Assembly (NCBI RefSeq): GCF_001298105.1 | Contig: NZ_LGJH01000165.1 | Span: 186,001-250,000 of the forward strand | Length of the DNA: 64,000 nt | Reading direction: 5' to 3' | Origin: Novosphingobium sp. ST904 | GTDB taxonomy: Bacteria > Pseudomonadota > Alphaproteobacteria > Sphingomonadales > Sphingomonadaceae | In this document: positions 55,759 through 64,000 of the stretch, one piece after another | How positions within the stretch are numbered: position 1 is the stretch's first letter | Layout: each line of letters starts with the position of its first letter | Made by a program: the position numbers and the translations under genes | Notes under the pieces: generated by a model | What the model saw: only the letters and a program-made list of their open reading frames with translations | What the model was told of the DNA's origin: nothing | The model's database searches: none

Positions 55759-58104
55759 TCAGTCGAACGTGATGGAGATGCGCGGAATGTCTCCCTCGAT
55801 CGCGCCATGAGGCACGGGATAATCCGTGACGGTGACGCCGAGATCCCGCCCGATGTCCAGCGTCTCGCCGCCGCCCGCCGGGGTCAGGATACTGGTGGGC
55901 AATGAGCCGCGCGCCAGTTCCTCACCGCCGGTGCTCAGTGCGATTTCGGCCGGGCCGCCCGGTTTTGCCACGGCGAAGCGAAGACGCAGGGTCGTGGCCC
56001 CCTGCGGCAGCGCATGGGCGGCGCGGACCCTGACGATCTCGTCCGGGTCGGTGGAGCGGGCCCAGACGAATGTCGGCACTCCGCGATCGAGGTAGAGGCT
56101 CCAGCCGCCGAAGCGGCTTCCAAGCGCCACGACGGCACCGGAGGCTGAGGCGGTGTCCAGCCTCAAGTCCGCATCCAGCGTGAAGGAACGACCGATCAGC
56201 ACGGGTTCCGTGGTGGAGGGGATCGACACGTCCTTGCCCCAGAACGTGAACTGCTTGCGCCCGCTGGGGCGCATGGCCGCCACGGCGCGGGCCATGGCGA
56301 AGCGGTGATCGAGCGGGAATACGTTGTTGCGCCGTGCTTCCTGCTGCCACAGCTCCAGCATCCGTTTCAGCCTTTCCGGCTCCTTCGCGGCAAGATCGAT
56401 GGACTGCGAGAAATCCTTCGAGAGATTGTAGAGCGACCATTGCATGCGGGGCCGGGGCCCTTCGGGCGGCAGGTTCTCCCAGGCCATCCGGCCATCGTCG
56501 CCCGAGAGGAACCAGCCGTCGTGATAGAGGCCGACCTTTCCGCCGATCTCGAAATATTGGGTGCGCGGCATGGCCGGATCGCAGGAAGCGAGGCCGGGCA
56601 GGAGGCTGCGGCCGTCGAGCGGCTTCTGCGCCGAGCCGAGCACGTTCGCCGGCATCGGCACGTTCGCCGGCATCGGCACGTGCGCGGCATCCAGCAGGGT
56701 CGGCGCCATGTCCACCAGATGGCTGAACTGCCCGCAGATGCTGCCGGGCCGAGCGACGTGGCCCTTCCACGACAGGATCATCCCGTTGCGGATGCCGCCC
56801 AGCATGGAGGCATATTGCTTGGTCCAGCGCAGCGGCGTGTTCATTGCCCAGGTCCAGCCCGCCGGATAGCTTTCGTAAGTATCCGGCCCGCCGAGCCGGT
56901 CGAGATTGGCCGTCATCCAGGCTTCGGCCTCGTCATGGCGGCCCATGCTGCGCATCTCGTTGATCGTGCCGCGCGGGCCGGCCTCGGCGCTGGCGCCGTT
57001 GTCCCCCTCGATGATCGCGACGATGGTGTTGTCCAGCTGGCCCATCCGCTGGAGTTCGTCCAGCACCCGGCCCACCTGCTCGTCCTGGAACACGAGCTGC
57101 GCCGCGGCCACTTCCATGGTTCGCGCCGCAAAGGCCTTCTGCGCCGGGGTGAGCGTGTCCCACGCGGGAATTTCCGGCGGGCGGGGCGTCAGCCGGGTTC
57201 CTTCGGGAACGATGCCCATCGCGACCTGGCGGCGGAAGGTCTCTTCGCGCACCTTGTCCCAGCCTGGTCGAACTTGCCCTTGAAGCGCGCGATATAGGCG
57301 GGCGGCGCCTGATGCGGCGCATGCGTGGAGCCGGGGGCGAGATAGGCGAGGAACGGCTTGTCCGGCGCTCCGGCCTTCTGGTTGTGGATCCAGCGGATCA
57401 TGTCGTCCGCAAGCCGCTTGTCCAGCAGTTCGCGCGGGCCATCCTGCGGATCGGCGCGCTGGACGCCGCGATAGAGCATCGGCGAATACTGGTCGCTGTC
57501 GCCGCTGACGAAGCCGTAGAAATATTCGAAGCCAAGGCCCGTGGGCCATGCATCGAACGGGCCTGCCTCGCTGCGTTCGTTCGACGGGGTGTTGTGGTGC
57601 TTGCCGAACATGGCGGTGTTGTAGCCGTTTAGCCGCAGGATCTGCGCGACGGTGGCGGTTTCGGGCAGGATCTTTCCGCCATAACCGGGGTAGGGGGAGG
57701 GAACGTCGCTCAGCCAGCCCACGCCGGCGGCATGGTGGTTGCGCCCGGTCAGCAGCGCCGCGCGCGAGGGGGAGCAGATGCCGGTGGTGTGAAAGCGGTT
57801 GTAGCGCTGGCCCTGCGCGGCGACCCGCATCGAAATTGGGTGTCGGCACCGGGCCGCCGAATGCGCTCGACATGGCGAAGCCCACGTCGTCGCTCATCAT
57901 CACGAACATGTTCGGCGCGCCGACAGGAGCGCTGACGGGTCTTGCCGTGCCCCGCCGCGCGTCAAGGACGTTTTCGGCGAATGTGCCGTCGAACGGCGCG
58001 GTCGGCACGGGCAGCACCGCTCGCCCGGTTTCCTCCTGCGCATTCGCCGTCCCGCCCGAAAGCACGGTGGCCGCCAGCAGCCACCCCATCCATCGATTTC
58101 CCAT
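55759..58104 (-). CDS. periplasmic type I arylsulfatase (two frameshifts)
   Basis: A signal peptide (GWLLAATVLSGGTANAQ) precedes a sulfatase domain: the metal-binding pair in FVMMSDDVGF, and the modification motif GICSPSRAALLTGRNHH, whose Cys becomes formylglycine. IVAIIEGDNGASAEAGPRG and the C-terminal jelly-roll-like part follow. One extra base near 57829 and one missing base near 57264 shift the frame; between them lies an intact 190-residue stretch. Repaired junctions read NFDRVAAQGQRYN and FDQGWDKVREETF. Net length is 781 residues, as in long-form arylsulfatases. GAGGG precedes ATG. It hydrolyses sulfate esters and is divergent from a LysR gene, its likely regulator. A formylglycine-generating partner is not in the window. 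Confidence 0.88.
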   Translation of the reverse strand: MGNRWMGWLLAATVLSGGTANAQEETGRAVLPVPTAPFDGTFAENVLDARRGTARPVSAPVGAPNMFVMMSDDVGFAMSSAFGGPVPTPNFDAGRRAGPALQPLSHHRHLLPLARGAADRAQPPCRRRGLAERRSLPLPRLWRKDPARNRHRRADPAAKRLQHRHVRQAPQHPVERTQRGRPVRCMAHGPWLRIFLRLRQRRQRPVFADALSRRPARRSAGWPARTAGQAACGRHDPLDPQPEGRSAGQAVPRLSRPRLHACAASGAARLYRALQGQVRPGWDKVREETFRRQVAMGIVPEGTRLTPRPPEIPAWDTLTPAQKAFAARTMEVAAAQLVFQDEQVGRVLDELQRMGQLDNTIVAIIEGDNGASAEAGPRGTINEMRSMGRHDEAEAWMTANLDRLGGPDTYESYPAGWTWAMNTPLRWTKQYASMLGGIRNGMILSWKGHVARPGSICGQFSHLVDMAPTLLDAAHVPMPANVPMPANVLGSAQKPLDGRSLLPGLASCDPAMPRTQYFEIGGKVGLYHDGWFLSGDDGRMAWENLPPEGPRPRMQWSLYNLSKDFSQSIDLAAKEPERLKRMLELWQQEARRNNVFPLDHRFAMARAVAAMRPSGRKQFTFWGKDVSIPSTTEPVLIGRSFTLDADLRLDTASASGAVVALGSRFGGWSLYLDRGVPTFVWARSTDPDEIVRVRAAHALPQGATTLRLRFAVAKPGGPAEIALSTGGEELARGSLPTSILTPAGGGETLDIGRDLGVTVTDYPVPHGAIEGDIPRISITFD
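56641..56676. repeat. 18-base tandem duplication in the arylsulfatase gene
   Basis: Two perfect 18-base units and part of a degenerate third lie in frame and encode a repeated VPMPAN in a surface loop after the domain's HVPMPAN. The unit is a multiple of three, consistent with in-frame slippage. Confidence 0.85.
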
Positions 58105-58223
58105 TGCCCGCCCTCTTGCCCGCTGTTGTTTCAAGCGGCGTGTTTGGGCTTGGCGCGCCATTACGTCCAATGCATATCAATGCTCCATTCCATGCCCCGT
58201 GGTAATGGAAAGGGAGTGCTGCC

Positions 58224-59120
58224 TTGGAACATGTCCGTCTTCGCCACATCCTTGCGGTCGCGCGCACGGGCAGCTTTTCGCGCGCGGCCGAGGAAGAACG
58301 GATCACCCAGCCCGCCCTCAGCCGCAGCATCGCCGCGTTCGAACAGCGCCACGCGGTGATCCTCTTCGATCGCGGGCGCGGCGGGGCGCGGCCGACCCCG
58401 GCAGGCGAACTGGTGATCGAGCAGGCGCGGACCCTGCTCGCCGCCGCAGACGATCTGGAACGCAGCCTGCGGCTCTATGGCACGGGCGATGTCGGCCGCG
58501 TCGCCTTCGGGCTCGGCCCGATGCTGGCAAGTCTGCTGCTTCCCGATCTCGGGCAGGCGCTGCTCCGGGCGCGGCCGGGGCTGAGGATCGTGACCGTCAC
58601 CCGCCCCCCGGAGCAATTGCTGCCCGAACTGCTGGACGACCGGATCGAGATGATCGTCGGCAACAACTGGAAGATGAGCCACGTTCCCGGCACGGAAAAG
58701 CGCGATCTGGGCAGGGTGCGGCTGGAGGTGATGGTCCGCGCGGGCCATCCGCTGGCGGGCCGGACTGCGGTATCCACGCCGGATCTCGACGGCTATCCCA
58801 CCGCAAGCGCCGTTGAGCTGTCCTCCGGCGGTTTCGGCGGGGCGCGGGGGATCGTTTGTCTGCGACACTTCCACGTCCTGCGCGACTTGGTGCTCAGGAC
58901 CGATTGTGTCTGGCTGTCCTCGCCCGCCTTCGTGGCGGGGGAGCTTGAGCAAGGCAGCCTTGTCCGGCTGGCGGTAAGCGATCTGGCGCCGATCGACAGC
59001 GAAATCTGCATGCTCCTGCGGCGAGGGCGCTCCCGCTCACCCGCCGCGCTGGTGGTGGCGGCAGAGATAGAGGCCATGCTCGGCCGGATCGGCGGGGATA
59101 CCGCGCTTTCCGCCGCCTAG
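58224..59120 (+). CDS. LysR-family transcriptional regulator
   Basis: The 298-residue protein has the LysR helix-turn-helix (FSRAAEEERITQPALSRSIA, about residues 18-37) and a ligand domain with GDVGRVAFGLGPML and MIVGNNWKMSHVPG. TTG at 58224 is the likely start, with GGGAG seven bases ahead; no in-frame ATG or GTG fits the conserved MEHVRLRHILAV opening. It is divergent from the arylsulfatase, separated by 119 bases that include CATT-N6-AATG and T-N11-A patterns (near 58161-58178), so it probably controls the sulfatase. Its 3' end overlaps that of the convergent efflux permease gene by 4 bases. Confidence 0.87.
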   Translation: MEHVRLRHILAVARTGSFSRAAEEERITQPALSRSIAAFEQRHAVILFDRGRGGARPTPAGELVIEQARTLLAAADDLERSLRLYGTGDVGRVAFGLGPMLASLLLPDLGQALLRARPGLRIVTVTRPPEQLLPELLDDRIEMIVGNNWKMSHVPGTEKRDLGRVRLEVMVRAGHPLAGRTAVSTPDLDGYPTASAVELSSGGFGGARGIVCLRHFHVLRDLVLRTDCVWLSSPAFVAGELEQGSLVRLAVSDLAPIDSEICMLLRRGRSRSPAALVVAAEIEAMLGRIGGDTALSAA

Positions 59121-60648
59121 GCGGGTTCGCGCTTCGTTTCGCCGTCCGGCTCGGACTGGACATGTCCGCTGATCTCGCCGCCCGCCTCGGGCGCGAAGCG
59201 CAGGTTCCAGAGCGTTGCCGTCAGCGAAATGGAGGTCACCACCCAGAATGCCGCCGAAAAGTCGCCAAGGGAGGGCGTCTCGTTCCCGCTGGCGAGCATG
59301 GCAAGGTGCAGCGCGATCGCCGCCACGCAGATGCCCAGCGAAAGCATGAGCTGCTGGAAGGTCGAATAGAACGCGGTCGCGCTGCTCATGTGGCGCTTGT
59401 CCACGCCGTCATAGGCGATGGTGTTGTAGGCGGTGAACTGGAACGACATGAAGAAGCCGGACAGCGCCAGCACGCAGAACATCGTCCACACCGGCCAGCT
59501 TGGGCGGAACAGGCCGCAGATCGCATAGCCTGCGGTGGCGATCACGCCGTTCCAGATCAGCGCGCGGCGAAAGCCGAAGCGGCGCAGCAGCCGGGGCGCG
59601 AAGCTCTTCATGGCCAGCGAACCTATCGCGGTCGCTACCGTGATCGTGCCGCTGCGCGCGGCGGAAAAGCCGAAACCGACCTGCATCATCAAGGGCAGCA
59701 GGAAGGGCTGGGCGCCCTGCGTGATGCGGGTGATCGAACCGGCGATCACGGAAAGCCGGAACGTATCGTCCTTGAGCAGGGCGAGATCGAGGATCGAGCC
59801 TTCGTGCCGGCGGGCGTGGAGGATGTAGAAGAACCCGGCCACGCTCCGACGGCGATCAGTCCCGCCGCGATGGCGCCTTCGCCGGGACGGCTCACCATTT
59901 CGAAGCCGAACAGCAGGCAGCCGAGCGAAATCCCGCTGAGGATGAAACCAAGGGTATCGAACCGACCGGGTTCGTCCTCGCGGATATTGGCGATGTAGCG
60001 GCTGGTCAGCCAGAACCCGAGCATGCCCATCGGCAGGTTGATGTAGAAGATCCAGCGCCAGTCGAGATAGGTCACGATGAACCCGCCGAGCGGCGGCCCC
60101 ACGATCGGCCCGATCAGCGCGGGCACCAGCAGCCAGGACATGGCATTGACCATGTCCTGCTTGGCGACCGAGCGCAGCAGCACGAGCCGCCCCACCGGGA
60201 TCATCATCGCGCCGCCGATCCCCTGCACGAAGCGGGAGGCGACCATCATCTCCAGCGATCGGGACTGGCCGCAAGCAAGACTGCCCAGCACGAACAGCAC
60301 GATCGCGGCACGAAACACGGTTCGCGATCCGAAGCGGTCGGCCAGCGAGCCGGAAGCCGGAATGAATACGGCAAGCGCGAGCAGGTAAGAGGTCAGCGCC
60401 ACGCTCATCTCTTGCGGGCGAACGCCGAAGTCCCGGGCCATGGTGGGAAGGGCGGTGGCGAGCACCGTGGCGTCCACGAATTCCATGAACAGTGCCGACG
60501 CGATGATGAGCGCGACGAGCCGGTAGTTCGCTCCGGATTCGGCTGGGCCGAGATCGCGGGTCTTGGCGATGGAGCCGGCGGCCGGGACGATGCCGTCACG
60601 CACTTCCGCGTTGACGGAGGCGATACCGCGCCGCCTGGGCCTCAGCAT
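59117..60648 (-). CDS. MFS drug-efflux transporter, DHA2/EmrB type (frameshifted near 59842)
   Basis: The protein has 14 predicted membrane helices. The first is LVALIIASALFMEFVDATVL, typical of DHA2 transporters with the D in helix 1. Motif A is GSLADRFGSRTVF, and motif C is ALIGPIVGPPLGGFI. One missing base at about 59842 breaks the frame between GLIAVGA and AGFFYILHARRHEGS; repaired length is about 510 residues. No EmrA-type adaptor gene is adjacent, so it may work alone or with an adaptor elsewhere. The start at 60648 has CCGAGG just upstream. Confidence 0.87.
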
Positions 60649-60939
60649 GGGGCCTCGGGGAGATTGGCAAGCTGGATCATGGGCATGTTTCCGGTTGGCG
60701 TACTGACAAGGACGTCCCCCCAAATCCAAGGCCGTCCATCTTCCGTGCGGGCGTACCGGTGCCGACCATATAGGTGCAATGCAGCATTTTGAAACCCACC
60801 GCCTGACGATAGGCTATTCGTTTGCGCTAACTCTGCCGTCGTACCGGGCGCCCTGCTGAACGGCGGGAAATGCGGCAGGGAATAGGGCGTTGCCATGGCG
60901 CCGGTGATCCCATAGTCGCCTTTCGTCGGGGGATTTCGG
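60649..60939. other. 291-base divergent intergenic region before efflux and BtuF-like genes
   Basis: An 84-codon minus-strand frame (60642-60896) overlaps the permease start by 7 bases. It has no recognisable domain and only weak coding character, so I do not call it a gene. I looked for a cobalamin riboswitch upstream of the plus-strand gene and did not find a B12-box. The segment around 60800-60830 is the most AT-balanced and probably holds promoters; ATAGGCTAT at 60809-60817 is a small dyad. Confidence 0.4.
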
Positions 60940-61872
60940 GTGGGAGAGCATCACCGAAAGAATCTCGATAGCGTCTCAGGATTGGCGAACAAGTCTATGA
61001 AATTGCGTGGTGCGATGAAGGAGTTTGCCCGGCATCGGAATCTCGGCGTCGTTGCCGGGGTCATGCTCGCGCTCTTTCCGGGCGCGGCGACCGGGAATGC
61101 CCCTCCTGCTGCGGCAAACAAGGGCGCGGTTCCGCATCGCATCGTATCGCTCAATCTTTGCGCCGACCAGTTGCTGGTGGCTCTGGCCGACCGTGACCAG
61201 ATCGCCGGACTTACGCGCTATGCTTCCGATCCCGAAATGTCCGCCGTGGCGTCTCAAGCGAAGGGGCTGCCCGTTTTCGGAGGGTCGGCGGAGGAGGTCA
61301 TGGCGGCGGATCCCGATCTCGTGGTGGGCATGCCGGCAAGACGCAATCCGGCCATCGCGGTGCTGCGGAACCGCCATTATCGCTCGCTCGATCTCAAGTC
61401 GGCGCATGACTATGACGAGATCGTCGCCTCCATACGCGACGTGGCGCGGGCGGTGGGACATCCGAAGCGCGGAGAGGCACTGATTGCGCGAATGAACGCC
61501 GATCTCGCCGGAATTCCCCGCGTGCGGGGCGGCAAGGTTGCGGCCTATTACCAGCGCCGGGGCTATCTCACCGGCACCGGCACGCTGATCGACGACCTGA
61601 TGGTGCGGGTCGGCCTCGTCAATCTCGCCGGTAAGCTGGGAAAACCGTCGCTTTCGCAGATGAGCCTGGAGGAAATGGCGATGGCGCGTCCGGACTACAT
61701 CGTGATCGACAGTGCCACGCAGAAGGTCTCGGATCAGGGCACCGAGATGATCCATCATCCGATCCTGCGCGACATTCCGCGCGTCGCGATCCCGCAGGCC
61801 TGGACGGTCTGCGGCGGTCCCGCCTACGTCAAGGCGGCGCGCAGCCTTGCGCGGCAGGTCAACGCTCGCTGA
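60940..61872 (+). CDS. BtuF-like periplasmic substrate-binding protein (cobalamin / iron-chelate type)
   Basis: The protein has a signal sequence (LGVVAGVMLALFPGAATG) and a helical-backbone metal-receptor fold: HRIVSLNLCADQLLVALADR opens the binding domain, VMAADPDLVVGM marks the typical strand-helix, and ARPDYIVIDSA the second lobe. A long internal helix joins the lobes. It most resembles the BtuF/FepB type. GTG at 60940 has a GGGGGA ribosome site but gives a long n-region; ATG at 60997 or 61015 gives a more usual signal peptide. No permease or ATPase gene follows. Its convergent neighbours are bluB, cobO and cobN, which favours a corrinoid ligand. Confidence 0.8.
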   Translation: MGEHHRKNLDSVSGLANKSMKLRGAMKEFARHRNLGVVAGVMLALFPGAATGNAPPAAANKGAVPHRIVSLNLCADQLLVALADRDQIAGLTRYASDPEMSAVASQAKGLPVFGGSAEEVMAADPDLVVGMPARRNPAIAVLRNRHYRSLDLKSAHDYDEIVASIRDVARAVGHPKRGEALIARMNADLAGIPRVRGGKVAAYYQRRGYLTGTGTLIDDLMVRVGLVNLAGKLGKPSLSQMSLEEMAMARPDYIVIDSATQKVSDQGTEMIHHPILRDIPRVAIPQAWTVCGGPAYVKAARSLARQVNAR

Positions 61873-62496
61873 CGTTCGTTCGCCAGTCGAGCCGCGCCTG
61901 CCAGCCCCGCCGCTGGAGTTCGGGGACCATGTCCGGTTCCTCGGGGTGGCCCAGACACAGCAATGCGATGAAACGCCAGCGCGGCGGCACGCCCAGGAGC
62001 GCGGTGACGAAATCGGGCTCGACGATGGATATCCAGCCCAGCCCCAGCCCTTTCGCCCGTGCCGCCAGCCAAAGCGTATGGACGGCGAGCACCACCGAAT
62101 AGGCCCGCGTCTCCGGCATTGTCGCCGCGCCGAGGCCGCCGCCCTCAGCGCGCCTTCGTCGCAGAATACCGCAATGATCTCCGGCGCCTCGCGCAGGCCG
62201 TGGAGCTTGAGCGAGGCATAGGCGGCACGCCGGGCCGGGTCTGCCAGGCCCGATCCGGCGGCGGCCTTTTCGGTATCGGCATGCTCCGCCAGTGTTTCGC
62301 GCAAGTCCGCCGAGCGGACGCGCACGAACCGCCAGGGCTGCGAGTTGCCCACCGACGGCGCAAGCTGCGCCGCCGCCAGCAGTTCGGCCACCACGCTTTC
62401 ACCCAGCGGATCGCTGCGGAAATGGCGGACATCACGCCGCCATGCCAGCAGCTCGCCCAGCTGCTCCCGGAATTCGGAGCCGAAGCGCGGCGGCAT
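61859..62496 (-). CDS. bluB: 5,6-dimethylbenzimidazole synthase BluB (frameshifted near 62138)
   Basis: The protein shows the BluB-type nitroreductase opening AWRRDVRHFRSDPL and the flavin-site segment LAPSVGNSQPWRFVRV. The second half, in another frame, has TRAYSVVLAVHTLWLAARA and GLGLGWISI, and ends DWRTNVSER. One missing base at about 62135-62142 explains the break; repaired sequence reads AAGLGAATMPETRAYS. Repaired length is 212 residues, normal for BluB. It cleaves FMNH2 with oxygen to make the lower ligand of vitamin B12. It starts 2 bases after cobO on the same strand and overlaps the end of the BtuF-like gene by 14 bases. Confidence 0.87.
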
Positions 62497-62498
62497 CT

Positions 62499-63110
62499 TC
62501 AGAATTCGATGCCGGCCTGTGCCTTCACGCCCGAACGGAACGGATGCTTCACCAGCGTCATCTCGGTCACGAGATCAGCGGCTTCCATCAGCGCTTCGGG
62601 GGCGTTGCGGCCGGTGACGAGCACATGCTTCATCTCGCCGCGCGCGGTCAGTACGTCCAGCACTTCGTCCAGCGGCAGATAGTCATAGCGCAGCACGATA
62701 TTGAGTTCGTCCGCCAGCACCATGTCATAGCCCGGATCGGCGACCATCCGCTTCACTTCCTCCCACGCCTCGCGCGAGAGTTCGATGTCGCGGGCGCGGT
62801 CCTGCGTGTTCCAGGTGAAGCCTTCGCCCATCGGCTTGAATTCGACCTGATCCGGGAAGGCATCGAAGACGACCTTCTCGCCGGTGGTCATCGCGCCTTT
62901 CACGAACTGGACGACGCCCACTTTCTTGCCGTGGCCGATGGCGCGCACCACCATTCCGAGCGCGGCGGTCGTCTTGCCCTTGCCCTTGCCGGTGTGGACG
63001 ATCAGCAGGCCCTTTTCGACCGTCTTTCCGGCCATGATCTTGTCATGCGCGGCCTGCTTCTTCTTCATCTTCTCGGCGTGCTGTTCGTCACTGCGTTGCA
63101 CCATGGTCAT
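62499..63110 (-). CDS. cobO: cob(I)alamin / corrinoid adenosyltransferase
   Basis: The 203-residue protein has the P-loop HTGKGKGKTTAALGM (about residues 39-53) and the conserved segments VVQFVKGAMTTGE, ADELNIVLRYDYLPLDEVL and VLVTGRNAPEAL, typical of CobO/BtuR/CobA-type adenosyltransferases. It attaches the 5'-deoxyadenosyl group to cobalt of the corrin ring. The start overlaps the cobN stop by four bases (ATGA), and bluB follows after 2 bases, so the three form one cobalamin operon on the minus strand. Confidence 0.95.
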   Translation of the reverse strand: MTMVQRSDEQHAEKMKKKQAAHDKIMAGKTVEKGLLIVHTGKGKGKTTAALGMVVRAIGHGKKVGVVQFVKGAMTTGEKVVFDAFPDQVEFKPMGEGFTWNTQDRARDIELSREAWEEVKRMVADPGYDMVLADELNIVLRYDYLPLDEVLDVLTARGEMKHVLVTGRNAPEALMEAADLVTEMTLVKHPFRSGVKAQAGIEF

Positions 63111-64000
63111 GCTCCTGAGAGGGCCGCGAGCGTCAGGCCCGCGCTGTTCGATCGGGGTTTCCAGAGGCCGCGTTCGAGCGCCTCGGCAAGGCGTGCGGCG
63201 GTTTCGCGCAAGGCGGCGGGATTGGCCTTGGCCATGAAATCACGCACCGCCTCGTCCTCGATGAAGGCGGTGTGGACGGCGTCGAAATGGTGGTCCTTCA
63301 CCGCGTGGGTCGTGGCGGCGAAGGCGAAGAGGTAATCTACCGAGGCAGCGATCTCGAACGCGCCCTTGTAGCCGTGGCGCATGACGCCGGCGATCCACTT
63401 GGGATTGGTGACGCGCCCGCGCACGATGCGGCCGATCTCATCCTCCAGCGTGCGGACGACCGGGCGTTCCGGGCGGCTGTGGTCGTTGTGATAGCTGATC
63501 GGCGCGCTGCCCTTCAGATGCTCGACGGCAGCGGCGATGCCGCCTTCGAACTGGTAGTAATCGTCGCTGTCGAGCAGGTCGTGCTCGCGGTTGTCCTGAT
63601 TCTGGACCACGGCATCGACCGAGGCGAGGCGCGCGGCGAAAAGGCCGCGCTCGGCATCACCCTCCACGCCGCCGCCATAGGCGTAACTGCCCCAGTCGAG
63701 ATAGACATCGGCCAGATCGCTACGTTCGTGCCAGATCTTCTCGTCGATCATGGCCTGAAGTCCGGCGCCGTAGGCACCCGGTTTCGATCCGAACACGCGC
63801 GTTCCGGCGCGGCGGGTGGCCTGCGTTTCCGCCTCGCCGCTTTCGATGAGCCCCGCGGTTTCGGCGCGGTGGCGCTCGGCGGCGGGGTTGTCGCCCAGCG
63901 GTTCGTCGAGCGCCATAACCGCGCGCGCGGCGCTGTCGATCAGGTCGATCTGTTCGGGGAAGGCATCGCGGAAGAAGCCGGAGACGCGCAAGGTCACGTC
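63107..64000 (-). CDS. cobN: aerobic cobaltochelatase subunit CobN, C-terminal part (5' end outside window)
   Basis: About 297 residues of the C-terminal end are visible, with the gene running off the right edge of the window. The CobN signature appears as TRVFGSKPGAYGAGLQAMID, followed by DLADVYLDWGSYAYGG, YHNDHSRPERPVV and NPKWIAGVMRHGYKGAFEIA. Full-length CobN is about 1250 residues, so roughly three quarters of the gene lies outside. With CobS and CobT it inserts cobalt into hydrogenobyrinate a,c-diamide in the aerobic B12 pathway, which indicates that the host uses that route. Confidence 0.95.
   Translation of the reverse strand, partial: DVTLRVSGFFRDAFPEQIDLIDSAARAVMALDEPLGDNPAAERHRAETAGLIESGEAETQATRRAGTRVFGSKPGAYGAGLQAMIDEKIWHERSDLADVYLDWGSYAYGGGVEGDAERGLFAARLASVDAVVQNQDNREHDLLDSDDYYQFEGGIAAAVEHLKGSAPISYHNDHSRPERPVVRTLEDEIGRIVRGRVTNPKWIAGVMRHGYKGAFEIAASVDYLFAFAATTHAVKDHHFDAVHTAFIEDEAVRDFMAKANPAALRETAARLAEALERGLWKPRSNSAGLTLAALSGA

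Noticed and set aside
60642-60896. 84-codon minus-strand frame overlapping the start of the DHA2 permease
   Set aside because: No domain, weak coding character and no clear ribosome site; it more likely reflects the promoter region. It is kept only as a remark in the intergenic entry.
60649-60939. Possible cobalamin riboswitch upstream of the BtuF-like gene
   Set aside because: Neither a B12-box-like sequence nor the expected conserved core was seen on either strand by eye.
1-64000. Mobile elements, CRISPR arrays, tRNA or rRNA genes
   Set aside because: No transposase or integrase motif, no spaced direct-repeat array, and no tRNA or rRNA sequence was recognised on either strand.

Overview
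The window is high-GC DNA, almost certainly from an alphaproteobacterium of the sphingomonad group (Novosphingobium/Sphingobium-like). This is inferred from three things: three large TonB-dependent receptors, aromatic-catabolism genes interleaved with GntR and LysR regulators, and a copy of a short dispersed palindrome that I recall as typical of sphingomonads. No rRNA, tRNA, CRISPR array or insertion sequence was found.

Layout. (1) 1-9 kb: a catabolic island of unusual alpha/beta hydrolases that lack the normal serine elbow, a small membrane protein, an FAD-linked oxidase, two MFS permeases and a UTRA-type GntR regulator. (2) 9-18 kb: a two-component sensor kinase (Reg_prop/Y_Y_Y type) without a nearby response regulator, then a LysR regulator divergent from a five-gene aromatic operon: flavin monooxygenase, extradiol (VOC) dioxygenase, C-C hydrolase, cyclase-family hydrolase and FAH-family hydrolase. 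(3) 18-27 kb: the most striking region, a heme-acquisition operon under a Fur-like palindrome. It holds an ECF sigma factor, FecR anti-sigma, TonB receptor with signalling domain, hemophilin-like secreted hemophore, Slam outer-membrane translocator, heme oxygenase and a dedicated TonB. The same gene set is known from the hemO/hemophilin locus of Acinetobacter. (4) 27-34 kb, minus strand: a TonB receptor, an isochorismatase-type amidohydrolase, a divergent LeuC/LeuD-like hydro-lyase pair and a secreted alpha/beta hydrolase. (5) 34-44 kb: an OmpR-type two-component system, a TonB receptor, an FCD-GntR regulator and a MacA-MacB-TolC efflux operon. The receptor and the efflux operon share a direct-repeat promoter element that is probably the operator of the two-component system. 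(6) 44-52 kb: GlgX-TreZ-TreY, which make trehalose from glycogen, then an MscS channel; both suggest osmotic adaptation. (7) 52-60 kb: MsrB, a small outer-membrane barrel, PoxB, TrxC, an arylsulfatase with a divergent LysR regulator, and a DHA2 efflux permease. (8) 60-64 kb: cobalamin genes (a BtuF-like binding protein, BluB, CobO, CobN).

A caution applies to the whole window. About eighteen single-base frameshifts interrupt otherwise well-conserved genes, mostly one missing base in or next to a G/C run. In each case the reading frame resumes with intact family motifs. This looks like uncorrected sequencing error rather than gene decay. Such genes are therefore listed here as one CDS spanning both frames, with the break stated.
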